Source: Lateolabrax maculatus (taxonomy: Eukaryota; Chordata; Actinopteri; Acropomatiformes; Lateolabracidae). From it: a stretch of 64,000 bases of DNA. How positions within the stretch are numbered: the first letter of the stretch is position 1; every line of letters starts with the position of its first letter. Below the pieces are notes generated by a model. It did not search any database. It was not told the origin of the DNA and saw nothing but the letters and a program-made list of their open reading frames with translations. The position numbers and the translations under genes are program-made. The stretch lies in contig CM062219.1 in assembly GCA_031216445.1 (NCBI GenBank), forward strand, positions 19,723,001 through 19,787,000, in the 5' to 3' direction. Positions 13,123-28,512 of the stretch are shown here, piece after piece.

Positions 13123-15472
13123 CTATAGTTTTGACCTTTGGTTCGTCTCCAGCAGAGTTTTAATTGGTCTGTGACTTTAGCCAGCTATCTGACCGAGATG
13201 ACCTGTCTGTGCGTGTGTGTGTGTGTATTAAAGGTATTATGGGTCTTTTTTTTTTGATGAATGAAACTAATTGCCAAAGAGAGAGAAAAGACAGAATATG
13301 TGGAGGAAAAAGACATCTGATCATCATCATTAGAAGTCAGTAGAGTGATGACATCTGACAGTTTGATTTTTCATCAAAAATGTATCATGAGTCAGACTTA
13401 AACGCAGCACGAAAGTTAGTCAAAAATAGTGACAAACCAGTAGAATGAGGGACTGCTAAAATACACAAGAAGAAAAGCCTCATAGAGCTGGTGACGTAAA
13501 AAACCTATATGGCTGGACTGTGTGTGACACACTAGAGGGCATTTAATTTGACAGGGTGGTCACAGTAAGTAGCGACACTCAGTCAGTCAGTCAGTCAGTC
13601 ACGGACAGACATTAGTGTTTACACGGCTGATCCCTGTGGTTATTAAATAGTTTACAGATAGATAGATTTATGGATAGTTATATGTCGGGCAGGATCCCGA
13701 GAAGGTGGCATGCAAACTCTGATCATTCAGAATTGTTACCACTTTTGCCGGTGTCATTAACAGGTGGCTCGCTTTGTGTGTGCACTTGTAAAATGTATAT
13801 CTTAAAGGCTCATTATTAGAGTTTAGAATTTCTCTGTAATGTAACACAGTTTAACAATGTTACTCAAAAAATATTCTGGAACTCAAACCATCTTCTGATG
13901 TCCCCCAAAACAATTAAATTAACATACTAAACTAATCGACTAAGAAAATCTCTGGTCCCAGGCAGCCTTAATTTATATAAAAAACACACAAAAGCAACAA
14001 CTCCTTATATTGGAGAAGCTGGAACTAGAGAATGTTGGGTATTTCTGCTTAGTAAATGACAATTGAATGATTATCGAATTATTGGTGATTAATTTTCTGT
14101 TGACTGACTCCATAAATAATATTATTCTAATTCCCCTAATTCCTAATTAGTAGTGCCCATGTCTGAAAGCTGAAGTCATTTACCGAACAGAGCTTCCCTT
14201 TTGCTACAGAGTGCCTGTTAGTCGTTTGTCTGTACCTTGTCTGCGTTGTCTGCAGCCAGCAGGTTGGTGGCGAGTGTCTGCAGTTTGTGCTGGGCCATGT
14301 TCTTTAGCGCTGCCAGGCTGCGGCGAGTCATCGCCTGCTTCAAGTTCACCGCTGAGTGGCTTAGAGCGTCCACGGTGGCCGGGGCCAACTCGTCGCAGGC
14401 GTTCAGGATCTCTACCGCCGTTATACCCATCACACAGCGGTCCAAGGCTCCTGAAAACACAAACAATGAATTAAAAAACCATAACACAGGCAAACCTGGG
14501 GCCAGTTCCTGACAAAGAGTCAACAATCTGATCGAGAGATATCTAAACAAGTTCTGTCCAGATTAACATGGTATTTTCTGACATACTCTTGTTCCCAAGA
14601 GGGTTAATCGAAATGATTTTGGGGACCTCCTGACATCTCTGGTGCCACCTTCAGGACATATTTCCACTTAGGCACAAGAAAAATCTAAATCTATCGGGCA
14701 GCTTGACATTAAGTTTATTGATCACATTTTTCTCCCCAGAGGATGAACCCTTTGCATTTTGGATACTCCATGACCTTTCATGTAATACCCTCGGGCTACA
14801 ATGTCAACTTTGCACTGTGTGTCTCATATCTCACCTACTATCCAGATTAGGGCTGCACAGTGTCACCCTAAAGTCGACGTATTACTACAATGAATTGTAA
14901 CATTTACTTGGACAACAATAAATGTAACAATGCCACTAGTGTCTTTGGCTTCACCGCTTACGGCATAAATTCAAAACCAAAACAAGACAGTTGAGGACAG
15001 CCAGGTTCCAAAATAATTTGGAAAGCCAAAAATCTGAATAATTCCAGGTTATTACAGCAGTAGATGTTCAGCTATCACATATGGCTATAATGTTGTTGTG
15101 TCTAAATACTTTTGGCCATGTCGTGTACCAGGCTGAGCAGACTACTTTTATCTCAGCCTCCTTCTGTCTGTACTCCCTGCTCAGTCCTATCAATCTCTCT
15201 TCTTGCCCTTGCACTCTCGGTCTATTTATATCAATCTTCCAATCTCTCTCTCACACCAGCTCCCACTCAGTTCGTCTCGCTGCTCGGGATCATCATCTTT
15301 TGTCTCTTGAATATGATTCAGGTCACAGATAGAGTCTTCTCCATCTCTGACTGCAACAACTCTCTGCCTTTACAGCAAGAGAGGGAGGTTTATAGAGACA
15401 TCATTAGCTGCAGACAGGGCCGACATCAGTATTGGCTCGTGTATTGAGTGAGAAGAGAAGTGGTACCATTAT

Positions 15473-15524
<52 letters not shown>

Positions 15525-18500
15525 GGCCTGTGAGCCATGGCCCTATTACATGTCCAACGCCTGAGTACACACACACACACCTTCCTTAATTTCACACTTA
15601 GCTACCCTGCAATCTCCCAGCACTGCAGCTCATTCAGGTCGCCCACACACGCACACGCACGCACATGTGCACTTGGTCAGCTAGTAGCTAGAGTTACCTC
15701 TATGCCGCGCCACATAGGTGCTTACTGCAGCGTGTGTTATCATGATAAAGGGTAAAAAGGGTAAAAAGGGGATAAAGGGTACAGATGACTCTGAAGAAAT
15801 TACATTTAAAAGGAACAGTTCAACATATTCACTTCTTTTCTGACAGTGGTTAGCCTAGCTTAGCATGAAGACTGGATGCAGGGGGTGAACAGCAGGCCTG
15901 ACTCTGTCAAAGTTAAAAACTACACAGACAAACACCTCTAACGCTCACTCACTAGTTGGATCTTGTTTGTTTGAGCCATGCAAAAGCCAACGTGTAAAAA
16001 TGAGAATGGTTTGTTCTGCTCTGTGGTGGCAGATTTGCACTGAACGCATCTCCGCTGACGGTGAAAGCTTGAATACATCAACACAGTCACCCAGTTCTTA
16101 CCTGTATCCATCTGCCAGACATAGACGGAGCCGTCAGAGCATCCCACCACCAGGTAGTCATCTGCCGGACGCCACTTGATGACCTGGATGGGGAAGAGGT
16201 GCCGCGACGCCAGCATGATGCACTTCCTCTCCCTGAGGCTGAGCAGGCCGACGGAGTGGTCGCTGGCCACCGAGCAGATGCAGTGCTGCACCCGAGTCTG
16301 CAGAGGAAAACCAGCCAATAACAGTGATAATCCAAAGAACTGCACCCGAGGACACCATGTAAGATTATTGACAGATTAGTGGAGGACCAGACAAAATAAA
16401 TCTCCTTTCACGTGAACAATGCTAGAGATGTTACCTAATGAATGCTGAACTTTTTTACTAAGATCTTTTCTACATTGATCTCTGATACATCACAAGGAAA
16501 ACAGACCAGAAAACAACGAGGACTGACAACAAGGAACTTTCTGTCTGCGCTATAGTTAAGCAGCTGGGTATTGGTTACCAAGCAAAATCAGGGAAAAAGG
16601 CGGATCCTCAAGGTGGTCCTACCCTGCAAATTTGAAAGGTTTGTCTAGTAACACAAGACCAGTAATCCTACATGAGAAACTGTGACTGTCACATATTAAG
16701 TCAGACATGTTGGCTGCTCCACAATATTATTAGATTAAGTATATGCATAGTATATACATGTATATGACGAACTGATTCTGTTTTCAGTGGTGAATAAAAG
16801 TGGAAAAATGTCCTCTAATTTAACTCCAAATTAGCCTAAAATTGACTTTACATAAATGAGTCATAATTTTATGTTAGTAACTTTTGTTTTGTAATATCTA
16901 AAAAATATATATAAACTTAACTTAAGGTTACATTGATTTTTCAAAAGCATTGTGATCATTTTATTCCCGCTCCAACAACACAACTGCGTCCAACATCTGA
17001 TCTCCATGGCAACAACCTTGTTTCTGACCATTTGATCTTAATGTCAGTTAAACAATATGATGTTTTCATTTGGTTGAATAGGTAACTGCATGTGTGCGTG
17101 TGTGTGTGTCTGTGCATTCAACTTCTGACCACAACAACACAATTTCATTAAAGTTATTTCCATAGTAACAACAATGACATCACCCCTGTAACATTTAGAT
17201 CTAATGTCAGCAACATAATACACTACTCCCTGTCCGTACATTCATCACGCACCCACACACACACAACAAACAACAAACAGAGAAATAGAAAATGAGCCAA
17301 AGACAAACAAAAAAACAAGAGTGGAAAAAGAGAATGTGTCTCCGGGCTGAACACAGAAAAGTCAAAGGAAGAAGAGTGAAAAGGGAAAGACACAAAAGAA
17401 ACACATAAATCAATATGTCAGAGGTCTTACACTGCAGTTCTCAGGCGGGACAATGAGCTGGGTGATCTCTCCTCCGTGGACGCAGAAAATGTGCTTCATC
17501 TCTCCGGTGAAAATGTCCCAGACGATGACGGAGAAGTCCACTCCTCCGGACACCAGCGAGCGCTGGTCGTAGCGGGGGGAGATCTGGTACGGGTACAGGA
17601 CGCACGTCACCTTGTTCCTGTGGCCTCGCAGGGTACGATGGGGAGGCCAGCCTGCAGAACAGACGAAGACACGAAAGGACTAATACATATCTGTAGTCGG
17701 CCGCTGGAGGACTCCACTGATTATTATCTGTTTCTTCTGATTCTTACAGTACATACACACAGTCCAATAAACCTGCAGAGCAGCCACCCCACACTGAGGT
17801 GTCATGTTTCACCTCTCACACTTAACCTGTTTGGTTCGGTTCAAACCAACTCTGGGCCAAATGAACTGAAGGAGTGCTTGTTTGAAATCAACTGCTCTTT
17901 TTGCTATTTTCTCGACCCTGGAAATTTCTCCCCCCCCCCTCACCTCTCCTGAGCATGTGCTCCCCCTGCAGCAGCTGGACGATGGCGGTCTGAGTGGCAG
18001 GAACCAGGATGATGCTGCCATCTTCTCTGCCGCACACCAGGCGACCCTGAGAGGGGATGTACACGCTGGCTGTCACCTGAGGAAACGAAACAAAACACAC
18101 ACACACACACACACACAAGCAAAATAACAACAGTTATCCAATTAGCTAAACTTTAATAGGGTGCAATAAGAAGCCAAACATATCACAATGTGAACAGGAC
18201 ATTCTTCCGTTGACTACATGAGCACATTTTTTAACTTTTAGAAATACGTTACATTTTGAAAGTTCATTCATCAATCATTTCATTTTGGTAAAGGACTGCA
18301 AGCCTGAGCGTTACACCGTCTGGGTTCAAACCTTGATGGGTTCTTCTTTTCCAGGCAGGACACTGAGCTGGTCGATGATCCCGGCGGACACAGGGGTCAA
18401 CTTATCAAACGCCTCCTGGAGACTGATGGTGGACGACACCTGCAGCTCTGCACAGAGACAGAGAGACAAAGCGAGATACAGTCAAAACCAGAGAGAAGTT

Positions 18501-21500
18501 ATTATTGTTTGTTATTATTGTTGTTATTCGATTAGACACCAGCCTAAATCTAGTCTTGAATAAAGACTTTTAAGAAATACAACGCTAAACTTAAAGCAGA
18601 GAAACTTTCTCATGCAGTGTGTCTATTACCCGGGCATCTACTACTAAACTAAATAGATCACAATATGACATACACCAAGATCTGGGTGATTTATCACCTC
18701 AATTAAACAATGTCCTGGGGGAAGCTACCGGTACTGGTTAAAATGCTTTAAAGACACTTTTAATATATTATAATTCCATATTGCATATTGGGACCATCTT
18801 TAATGTATTTTTATTGTTGGTTTTGATCAAATCCTACTAATGAAAAACAGAAATGTTAACATCCTTTGTCAATAAAGTTTAATGAAAGTAAATTTTGAGT
18901 GAAGTTTGGTTAATTTAGACAAGAGGCAAGTTTTTAAAAGGCTACATTTTCTCTTTTTCTTAACTTTAATTTTTACAACATTAAATTCATACTCCAACAG
19001 CACCATGACACACTTTGCCCACTAGATGTCACTCAGCCTTTCGCTTCACCACCACCACCACTGTCTCAGGGACTTTTACTTTTACTCTCCTTCACACAAA
19101 CACTCCACACACTTACAAAAGGTCATTAACTATGTGAAGCATATGGACTGCATGGACAGTGAAAAAGAAATCAATAGGATGTTGTAAACCAAAGGAGACA
19201 TTACTTTATTTCATCTGTTTTTAGTTGAATTGATTATTATTACCAGTGGTTTTCTTTTCTTTTTTGTATTTCATAGACATTTTTTATTTTATTATAACAT
19301 TTGTATGTAAATGTTTACTCATAAGTGTTTTTATTTTTTCAAACCACAAGTATAAACAGTTGCTTACAAAGGTTACTAAAGGCAAGACGTTGGTTGTTAT
19401 TGTTCTTTTTGTTGTTTTCCTGTTACACGCGCTCTTTTTGAACTTTTTCTTAAATATAAGAATCTTTCTGCAAAACCACATTTTGGATTATTTGCACAGG
19501 GGCAGATCTGTGGGGAAATGATTGCGTCGTGTCAGTCCCGTTGTCCTTACCTGCGGCGACGGATGGCAGCTGCGGAGGCGAGGCTTCTGGGATGCTCCAC
19601 AGGGACAGTCTGCCCGCTGAGTCTCCCTGGATCAGCAGCTTATGGAAGGGCTCCCGCCGGCCGAAGAAGAACCGAGTCACAGGCGGACAGATCAGGAGCT
19701 GGGGGGTGGGGGGAGGGGGGCAAACGTGTCAAAATCTGAAAACCTGAAGCTCCAAATCTCCCCAATTACACCTGGAAAAGTTGTGTTCATCAAATTCTCC
19801 TCTTAACAATTAGAATGTTTTTCCCTTAAAGACTCCACATTGGAATAAACGACAAATGGACATTTTGGACTGTATTTGTTTGGTTTAAAGTCTAAGGGGC
19901 GTGTGAAGCTGAAATGTTTGGTTTTGCTCTCCGGTTGCCTTCATACAAACTATTACAACACACAGCAAACTGCAGGAAAACAGAACCACACATCTCTAAT
20001 TCACCTGGACATCTGACTCCTCTGCAGGCTGAGAAACGCATGGAAAATCATTTGATCGTAAATACTGACTGACTCTAACATGCTGTTTGGGTTTTACTGG
20101 GGCTTTCATTCATGTAAGGGCTGGCAGAAACAGCAGTACATGAGGTGTGGCAACGGAATAAAACCAAATGTAGCCGCTGTAGAAGTCCAGTGATCATCAC
20201 ATTCATCACACTGTTGCTTCATCTGTCAGAATATGTGCTAATGCAGCACACAGGAAGGACTGGTGGAGTTTAAAATACAGGTAGAAATAGGGTGGGGGTC
20301 ATGCGGCTGAAGCTAAAAAAAAAAAAACAAATGCAAGGCCAACTGTCTTCCCAGGTGTTCATACAAACTAACAGGCATGCCACATATTTTTATTTAAGTA
20401 AGTTAGGCTAAAAAGAAGTGGCATCAATTGTTATGTGGTACTATACATGTTGTAGGTCACTACATAAAATGTATGTAAAGACTAATAGTATGCTGATAAG
20501 ATGTGCTTTCTGATTTCTGACCAGACTTATAGAGGTTTAAACATGATTAGTTTTCTTAACCATATATATGCTTTAACAGTCACACGACATTCATCCTATT
20601 TGTTCTTTGGGTGTCATCAGGAGGTGATGATGATCAGGTGGGTTTTACAGCGGCTACCACTGTCCATCGCTTGCCTTTGCTCAGTTCAGCAGCACTGTGA
20701 GGCGTAGCGTCTGTCCACTGAAGGAAATCATGGACAAAATCAAGAGCCATAGACGTGGACAGTTGTGTCAAATCTATCACTCTGGATACACGAGAGCCTG
20801 ACGGGTTTAAACACTAGGTAGGAAACTCACCAGGAATCCAGTGTGGATAGGGCCGGGTGAAATGAGGTCAGTTTTGTTAAGAATCGCCCCAGCCTGGGTT
20901 GATTTCTTTCTCGTTACCAGCCGTGACGATATGTGAGGACTGTTTACTGTTTTACAAGCCAGCTTGGCTCACAAGGTTGCCTGCCAAAGTGGGTGCAGGA
21001 GTCTGCTTCAGCTGTGTCCTGGTGCCCCTCTGAGCCCGCAGTCAACAGTCTGACAGATATTGGACCTTCTTGATAAAACTGACATCCACTGGGAAAAATG
21101 CCTACTGCTGGAATTACAACAAATCATTTCCGTTTTTGCTCACATTTTAAACTGCATCATGATCAGTCCAGAGGTTACTTGGGAATAATGGTGGAGATGG
21201 GAGGAGGGCAGCATAGCTTTTTTTTTTTTTGCCATCAAAGGGACAATCCACCCCAAAGCAGAACTAACTTGTTATTCCCAAACTGTAGATTTTGCTCTGT
21301 GGCTACAGTGGTTCCTCAAAAGGGAGAAAACTGAGATGTGTCTTTACTGTACAGACCTTAAGTAAAAAGTAATTCAAAAACAAGTGAAAACAGAGGGTAT
21401 ATTGGAATTTTTGTATGTATGAAGTTCCCAGCTTGTATGATATATCTGAATAACTAAGAGGAGATAGTTCCTGGTGGGAACTGTTGGGTCTCTGTAAATG

Positions 21501-24500
21501 TATTTTAAACAGTATGGTCTAGACCTACTCTGGAGAACGGTTGTTGGAGAAACAAAGATGTCTGGTGTCCTCATTATTATTTGTGTGGAAAAAGTCAGAT
21601 TGAGTCTGTAGTTAAAAATCACAGCGTCAGCCCTGCTGTCACTTTAATATTTTATGCCGTAACCCCAGGTTACAAGTTACAGGTTGTTAATTCCTGCAAT
21701 GGAAAAACATGAAAAGTGCGTTTGACCAAAACTGGCCACTTAGCTGAAACATCTCCGCCACATCATGCCAATAAATCAACTTGGAAGTTCTGCTTCAGGG
21801 TGGATGTTCCTCTTCAATTTTTTTTTTGCTGATTTGGACTAACAAACAGCAGCTGGACCTCAGCAGGAGCAGTCAGTTAGTATCATGCTATGGCAGGGAC
21901 TGATACTCTGTAGTCAACACCGTGACTGTTATTCTGACAGCTCCATGGCTTCACACCTGTCCAGGTTATGACACATAGGCACTGTGGCAACAGTCCAATG
22001 GTTAAGGGCAAATACCCTGATTTGGAGGCTTACTGTGATGAGAGTATTAAAAAATTGATTACTAAACAAATCTAGCCTCAATGTGTGTGTCCTATGTGTA
22101 TGCTAATGCAGAGATACCTACCAAAGACAAAGTAGTCTTTCTTCCATCAGAACACATAGAAGATAAGTTGGCCAAAGAACCAATTTCCTAAAAAATTCAG
22201 TGGTCTTTAACAGAATCTTTAACACAGGGGTCATTATGAATAAGATCATTTCCAGGAGCGGCTGGCAGGTTGTGATGATCCGTCACAGTGATAATGAGGA
22301 AAGCTAAGGATGTAAGGATGTGTGAGGATGGCTGCCATCACCCCGGCAACTACAATATTTTCAGAAGTACAGAAGCAGGGAATGGCTGAGGTGTCCGTCG
22401 TGTACCACAATCATTTAGTTCAGCTCATCTGAACACTGTGGACGATCAGAGAGGGTATGCAAAGTGCCACCAAATGTCTCTCTCTCTCTCTCTCTCTCTC
22501 TAATAAATAAATCCACCATCAGTGGGTGTTTTGAGCAGACAACACTATAGAAAGACAGAGAGAGAATATCAACCCATGGTGACTTGCAAAACGTTTTGTG
22601 TTTGATTAGCTCTGTGCTGCCGATGGGTGTGGTTTCGACTCATTCATTATTTTTTTGCAAAAATCCTAATCTTGAATTGGATGTAAAATACACAGACATA
22701 TTCCAACATGGTTGTAAATTGAGGATAATATACATTTCCACAGTATTTCTGTTTTCATTCACTAAGTAACTCAAATAACTTCTACTTTGCCGTTTTTTTT
22801 TTTTTATCTGTGTTAAGTTATTGTCAATGGAAGTTAACACTTTCTGCAGATGTTTCAAAAAAATATATATAAAAGCCTTTTAATGTAAAACATCAATAAA
22901 CAAGTATTTAACTGAAAGAAAGAAGGTTTCACTGACAGCATCTTAGTGGTGATAAAAGGTAAAGTAAAAGGAATTGGAAACAGTATTTTTGTTAGAGAAA
23001 ACAGATTCAGAACAGCAGACTGGTGAGTGTAAAAATAATGTTGTTGTACTGATGGAATATTTGTCTGTGGTAATGTACATTACCTTGAATGCATTAACAA
23101 ATAAACATGAGAAAAGTGTCTGCATTAGCAACAAACACCATTATAAGCAAATAATATAAATAGAGCAGATCAGAAATCAGGGAGGCTATATACTAAAATA
23201 TAATAAAATTACTTGGCAACAGAGGCCAATAAAGGCCTTTCTCTATTATAAAAGCCTGGTTCTCTTTGCAGTTGAGATGAAAAAACTTTACTTTACTTTT
23301 TTGGAATGGGAATATCACACCTCAAAGAAAAAGTGTGCTAAATAACTATAGGTAGTTAAGAAAACTACAGAAAAACCCCACCCACCAAGTACTCACAGAG
23401 GGATGCAAACACAAAAAGATTGTTGCTAACAGTTGTTGAACGAGACACACAGAAACACCATTTCTTCTTGTCCTATCTGCATCTCATACTGTTTTTAAAC
23501 ATAAATATCAAAAAAGTTCAAAGTTGCATCCCTGATGCTGAGCTTTTATTGTTTGAATATGCATAATAAGCATATGTGTCCCTAATATGTCTAGTGAGCA
23601 TCATTAGTGTTTGTCCTTTGTGTTCACAGACAAACATATAAACATTTAGTTCAAAGTGACAGGGGTCTGGTGAAGATAAGCAACCCAGTCCAATCCAAAA
23701 TGTTTACTAGCAATGGTATTCCTGTCACTTCCTGTCATGCATCTTTGGTTTGTCATAAACTCTGGGACTCAGCGGGTCATTGTTTAGTTGAAAAGCAGCT
23801 GGGGGCTTTGCATGCATCTTCATCAGTATGAAGACAGATGAGGAGGGTGATGGTGCTTTTGGAAGAGTTTTGATTTTAGTGGGAAGAGAGCATGAAATAA
23901 GGTGAACCAGAATGAGTTCAGTCTCTCAGTCAGGCAGGAAGGAAACCAAAGAGAGGAGCAAACAAAACAGGCAGTTCACTTTCAATGCCATCGACTCAGC
24001 GGCTTACACTTCTATTCCAACACTTAAGTCTGAAGGCTACAGTGTAAATTTACGAAGACCTGTACACGTATAACACCTGTACTTCTCTTGGATAAAGGAT
24101 CTGCTAATACTTTTTTTTTTTAGCAGACACACAGACATTACTATTTAAACTTGTTCTACTAATTATGGTGTTCCTCAAGGGTCCATTATTGACCTGTTGT
24201 TGTTTTCAATATACTTGGTTTATATGATCAGTCAGGTTATATATAACAAATATGTTCTCTTTATATGAGGGATTCCTGCAGAATTTAATAGAGGAGGTGC
24301 CCGGCCCACCTGAAAAAAAGAGCACCACCACTTACATCAAAAGAAATATTTATCTCGTTATCTCTCTCTATCTTTAACATAATTTCAAATGTAAGCCCTA
24401 CAGAAATTAGTTAATCAATCTGGAATATTCTTGTTAATTGTCCACACAACACAAATTCTCGGCTCGTTATGTGAAGTAAATTAACATTCAAAGCCCTTTG

Positions 24501-27500
24501 AGGTCTCCTCCCTGTTTATTTAACATGGTGCAGGGTGAATGTGAGCCACTGAGTGGATGTCGGTGTTTTCACTGCTGTTCCCACAGTTTGCTCCTCTCAT
24601 CTCCGGTCTTTATATTCTGGCTGAGCTGCAAAGTTACAACTCATCAAAAGACAAGTTGACAAAAATTTCAGCCTTTTAAGACCTTACAGCGATCTTAGCT
24701 CTTACACACGACTATCTACACATGACACTGGCCTCACTTAAAAAGGACCATACCACAGTTTTTTTCAAATATTTCACTTTAACATTGGCATTGGTTTAAT
24801 CTAATTTCTGTAAAAATCAAGAACTTGAAACTTGTTGCAGACATATAGTCCATCACAGACAACATTTTGTTATCTTCATTATTTTTGCAGTGCAAAAAAT
24901 TAGAGGATTAAAATGTTGATCAATTGCTTGACTGGCAGAAACTCTATCACCAACAATTCTGGTAATCATCAAGTCATTAATGATTCTAAGAGTTCAAGCT
25001 TCTCCTATGTGAGGATTTGCTGCTTTTCTCTTCTAAATCACTGTAAACTGAATATCTTTGGGTTTAAGACTGTTGAATGAACAAAATGAGACAACTGAAG
25101 ACATGTACTTGGGCTTCAGGATGGTTCAGGGGCATTTTTCATGTCTGACATTTAAGAGACTAAATGATTACCAAATTAATCAAAAGAAACTTTCATTGAC
25201 AAAGAAAATTAGTTTTTTACAGCCCTAATGTTTTATAAATGTTATCATACAGTAATGTGTTTGCAGGTGTAAATTATGAAAAGAAAAGAGGTGCATTCAA
25301 GAATGCTCTGACTTCTGAGACTTGAGAGTTAGCTGCTGAACAGAAACCTTTTATAATACAAAAAACAACATCCAACCTAAATCATATTAACATCTATGTT
25401 TGCTTATTGTTTGTTTTCTGGCCTTAATTTTACAATAACCCCTTTGTACAGGGCGTATTCAAATGCTGGATATCCAGTAGTTATATAAAGGATGAATAAT
25501 TTGTAGTCAGTCGGTTTAAACATGCTCAACCACTGGTATGGTCCTTTACAATATCATTATCATGCTTCAGTATCATGCTTCACTTGTTTAAAGATTATAT
25601 TTCTACTAAAGGCTACTAAAATGGCACTAGTGTAAGTGCTGTAATTGTGTCCATTTTAGCTTTTGCAGCTTAGCCAAGAAGGTGAACCTCCTTCTTCCTG
25701 CCTTTGGTTTTTCAGTGTGCATTTTCTGGGGCTTACTGGCGCCTCTATAGGCCGGTGGCTGTATAGCAGCTCTGCAGTGTAGAGCTCCAAGTCGCACCCG
25801 CTGGCAGGGAGGCACACCACCTCCACAACCACCTCCTCGCCTCCTTCTCCTTCCTTCTGGGAGGAGTGAGGAGGTCAAGGGAGGGAGGGGTATGGCAGCA
25901 TCAGAGGACAGAACAATAAAAGGGACAACAAAAATGAAACAAAAAAGGGGGGGACAGACAACAAATAAATACCTACAAGACAACAAATTATAAATACACA
26001 TATAACAACAACATACTGAAGGTCCAAAATGAAAACGTAACTGCCCAAAACAAACAAAACACAGAGGGTCAGGCTCACACACATGGATTAAGGCCGACCA
26101 TTACAATGTGCGGATGATTGAGCTATTTTTAAAACGGAGTAGTAGTAAAAATGTCACGTTTGTAGATTTCATTCTTATTATTAAATTCTCAAATAAAAGC
26201 TGGCAATCAAATAATGACAGAATCTCAAATAATAACCAACACGATCAAATAAATGCTGGTCACTAATGAATTACCTCTTCTTTAATGGCTCAAATGGCAA
26301 ATTACGTATAAAGTAAATTTTCACTGTGCTAATTGTGATATAGTGACTAATCTGCTGCTCTCAGTGTCTCTTTGGAAATAATACGTGAATGTCAACGGAA
26401 TTTGTGTTACAAGCGCCTCTCCAGTGGTTGCATGGTTTCCTTGTTGTCAATCTAAAGGCTGATCTTTGTTTACTTATTTTGTCAAACAAGACAGTGCAAC
26501 CAGCTTTGGTGAGGGCCGACAATGTCTCCAATCCGTCCTACTGGTCTCTGAAGTTCCTCCGAGAGGAGGGGAATTGGAAAACAGCGCACGTTTGCTTCAC
26601 TGCTCTTTCTCCCCTTTAAAAAAGGACCAGGTCTAATCCATGTCTGTGACGTGAGCCCTGGTGATCCTAAATCAAATCAAACACCATCAATTCAAAGAAA
26701 ACACTACTACACACAGCCAACTGAATAGATGTAGCCATTGTAAACGTCAAGTCCCAAGTTTACCGCTTACTAAAGTGCAGCAATGTACAAGATCATTTTA
26801 GCTTGCATCAAGTTAATTGGATTATTTAAACCACGTTTGAACAAGAGGGCCTTGATCAGTATAAGAAGTTTAGTTCAATGCACGACTTGTTTTCAGTTTC
26901 GTTCTATGAACCAACTAATTACAGTCCAACTTGCTTAATTACAGTCCACACTATTTTGTAAGTATGTAACATCAATTCAAAAGTGCAAGCTACATACAAA
27001 AGGTTCCAGCAGTGTGGCAGTTGTTTGTTCGCCTAACCATGCCAAAGCAGGTTAGTCCTGCTCGTATAGCTAAGAACTTCACTATGAAAAGCCTCCCCTG
27101 TTTCATGGTTGTGTGTGTGCATGTAAATTTCAGTAACACTGGGCAAGACATAGAGGGTCAGACAGAAACTGTGTGTCGATAATGTTTAGCCGAAGTCAAG
27201 TATTGTTACATCTCTGCAGAGAGGTACCTGAAACAGCCATCATCATTAGCAATGGCATTCTCTCTCGGAGGGAAAATTAGGTTTAAACAAAATGAGGTGA
27301 AGTTCAAATTAAGTACGTAAAACCGTGAAATATCCTTCACAAGAATTTTCGAAAACAGCTACAACTGTGCGACATCATAATCATTTTGTCTGGTGTGCAG
27401 CAGGACTGTACAGTAAACACTTTAAACTGAACTATTCCATGCCTTCTTAGTCTGTGAAACAATCTGTTTTAAATGTTATTTAATATAATTTGTCAGGCAC

Positions 27501-27817
27501 AAAAATTACAAAAGCTTTGTTCAATATTTTTGCTGAATAGTTTAATGTGGTAAGGGACACTCTTTACATACTTCCCTTTTTTCATAAAACAAGATATGTT
27601 TCAAATGTTTGGATATTTCAGCAATTAGTTTGGGGCTTCCGGTCGCTCAGTTGAGCTTTACAGTGTCAGATGTGTGTTTATGATGAACTGAATAATGGAG
27701 GACTGACCTGTTTGTCTGAGTGCTCGGCAATGCTGTAGATCAGAGGAGGGATCGAGCCTTCTTTGGTTTTCCCAACATCACTGCGGAAATGTTCGCTAGC
27801 AGGAAGACAGCTGAGGA

Positions 27818-27862
<45 letters not shown>

Positions 27863-28467
27863 CTAAGTTTACAGTATTACAGTGTAGCACATTTTACACA
27901 CAGTCGAATAACCCATGAACGGCTTTTAACAGCTCCCATGACTTTAGCTGAGCATGGCGGTGAGCCCGCGCTCTTCTACTGCGGTGTCCACACCGTCACG
28001 TGATAACGAGTGGTGATGTCAGAGCTGGAAGGGCGGCAGGTTTACCTGGCGGGCAGCTTGTAGATGTAACTGCAGCCGTCTTCGGTCCAGATGATGACTT
28101 TGTCTGCGGCAATGAACTCCCCCCCAGTCCAGGCCTGGTCATTGTCACTGGGCACCGAGCACAGCAGCGAGTAGTCACCCGCATCAAACACCTGAAACAC
28201 ACACGAGAAAGATACACGTGTTTGTTACTGTGGCTGTCCGCTCCGGCTCGGGTCAGACTAGGGGACAAGCTCTCAGGTCCATGCGCTACTCTTCTCCAGT
28301 ACTTGGGAGCGTAGTATTACTTAGTGCTAACGCAGGTTCTCACCCTCCAGTACTTGGAGCAGACGACCAGCAGGCTGCTCTGGGTGAAGGTACAGAAGGA
28401 AATACTCTGACAGCCCTGACAGTAGATGGGTTTGGACTCTTCTTCAAACACAGGGTCCAGGTCCTGA

Positions 28468-28512
<45 letters not shown>

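Larger units (their letters stand above)
7729..14235 (-). other. wdr7 intron 14 (6.5 kb, repeat-rich)
   Basis: No exon-like ORF. It contains a family B repeat (about 8110-8600), family A repeats (about 9141-9275, 10920-11090, 13980-14115), several CA/GT arrays, a compound CAGACA array, a (GATT)n array and a short AGTC array. Open frames here are translations of CA/GT arrays. Confidence 0.75.
14451..16101 (-). other. wdr7 intron 13
   Basis: Holds a (GT)n array at 15475-15522, a short array of 'aagggtaaa' units at about 15748-15780 and a recognised fish dispersed repeat (family D) at 15812-15960. No further exon seen. Confidence 0.7.
19699..27707 (-). other. wdr7 intron 8 (8.0 kb)
   Basis: The largest intron seen. 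It holds a (CT)n array at 22476-22501 and a reverse-oriented family A repeat at about 24905-25230; otherwise AT-rich sequence. The longest open frame (minus strand, about 25627-26082) is low-complexity and matches no family I know. Confidence 0.75.

Noticed and set aside
18290..18340. tRNA-like 'gggttcaaacc' B-box
   Set aside because: It overlaps the wdr7 exon 10 donor, and no A-box or cloverleaf could be built around it.
25627..26082. 151-codon minus-strand open frame in wdr7 intron 8
   Set aside because: Low-complexity (proline, arginine and glycine runs), no recognised motif, no splice context; most likely a chance frame in a GC-richer patch.
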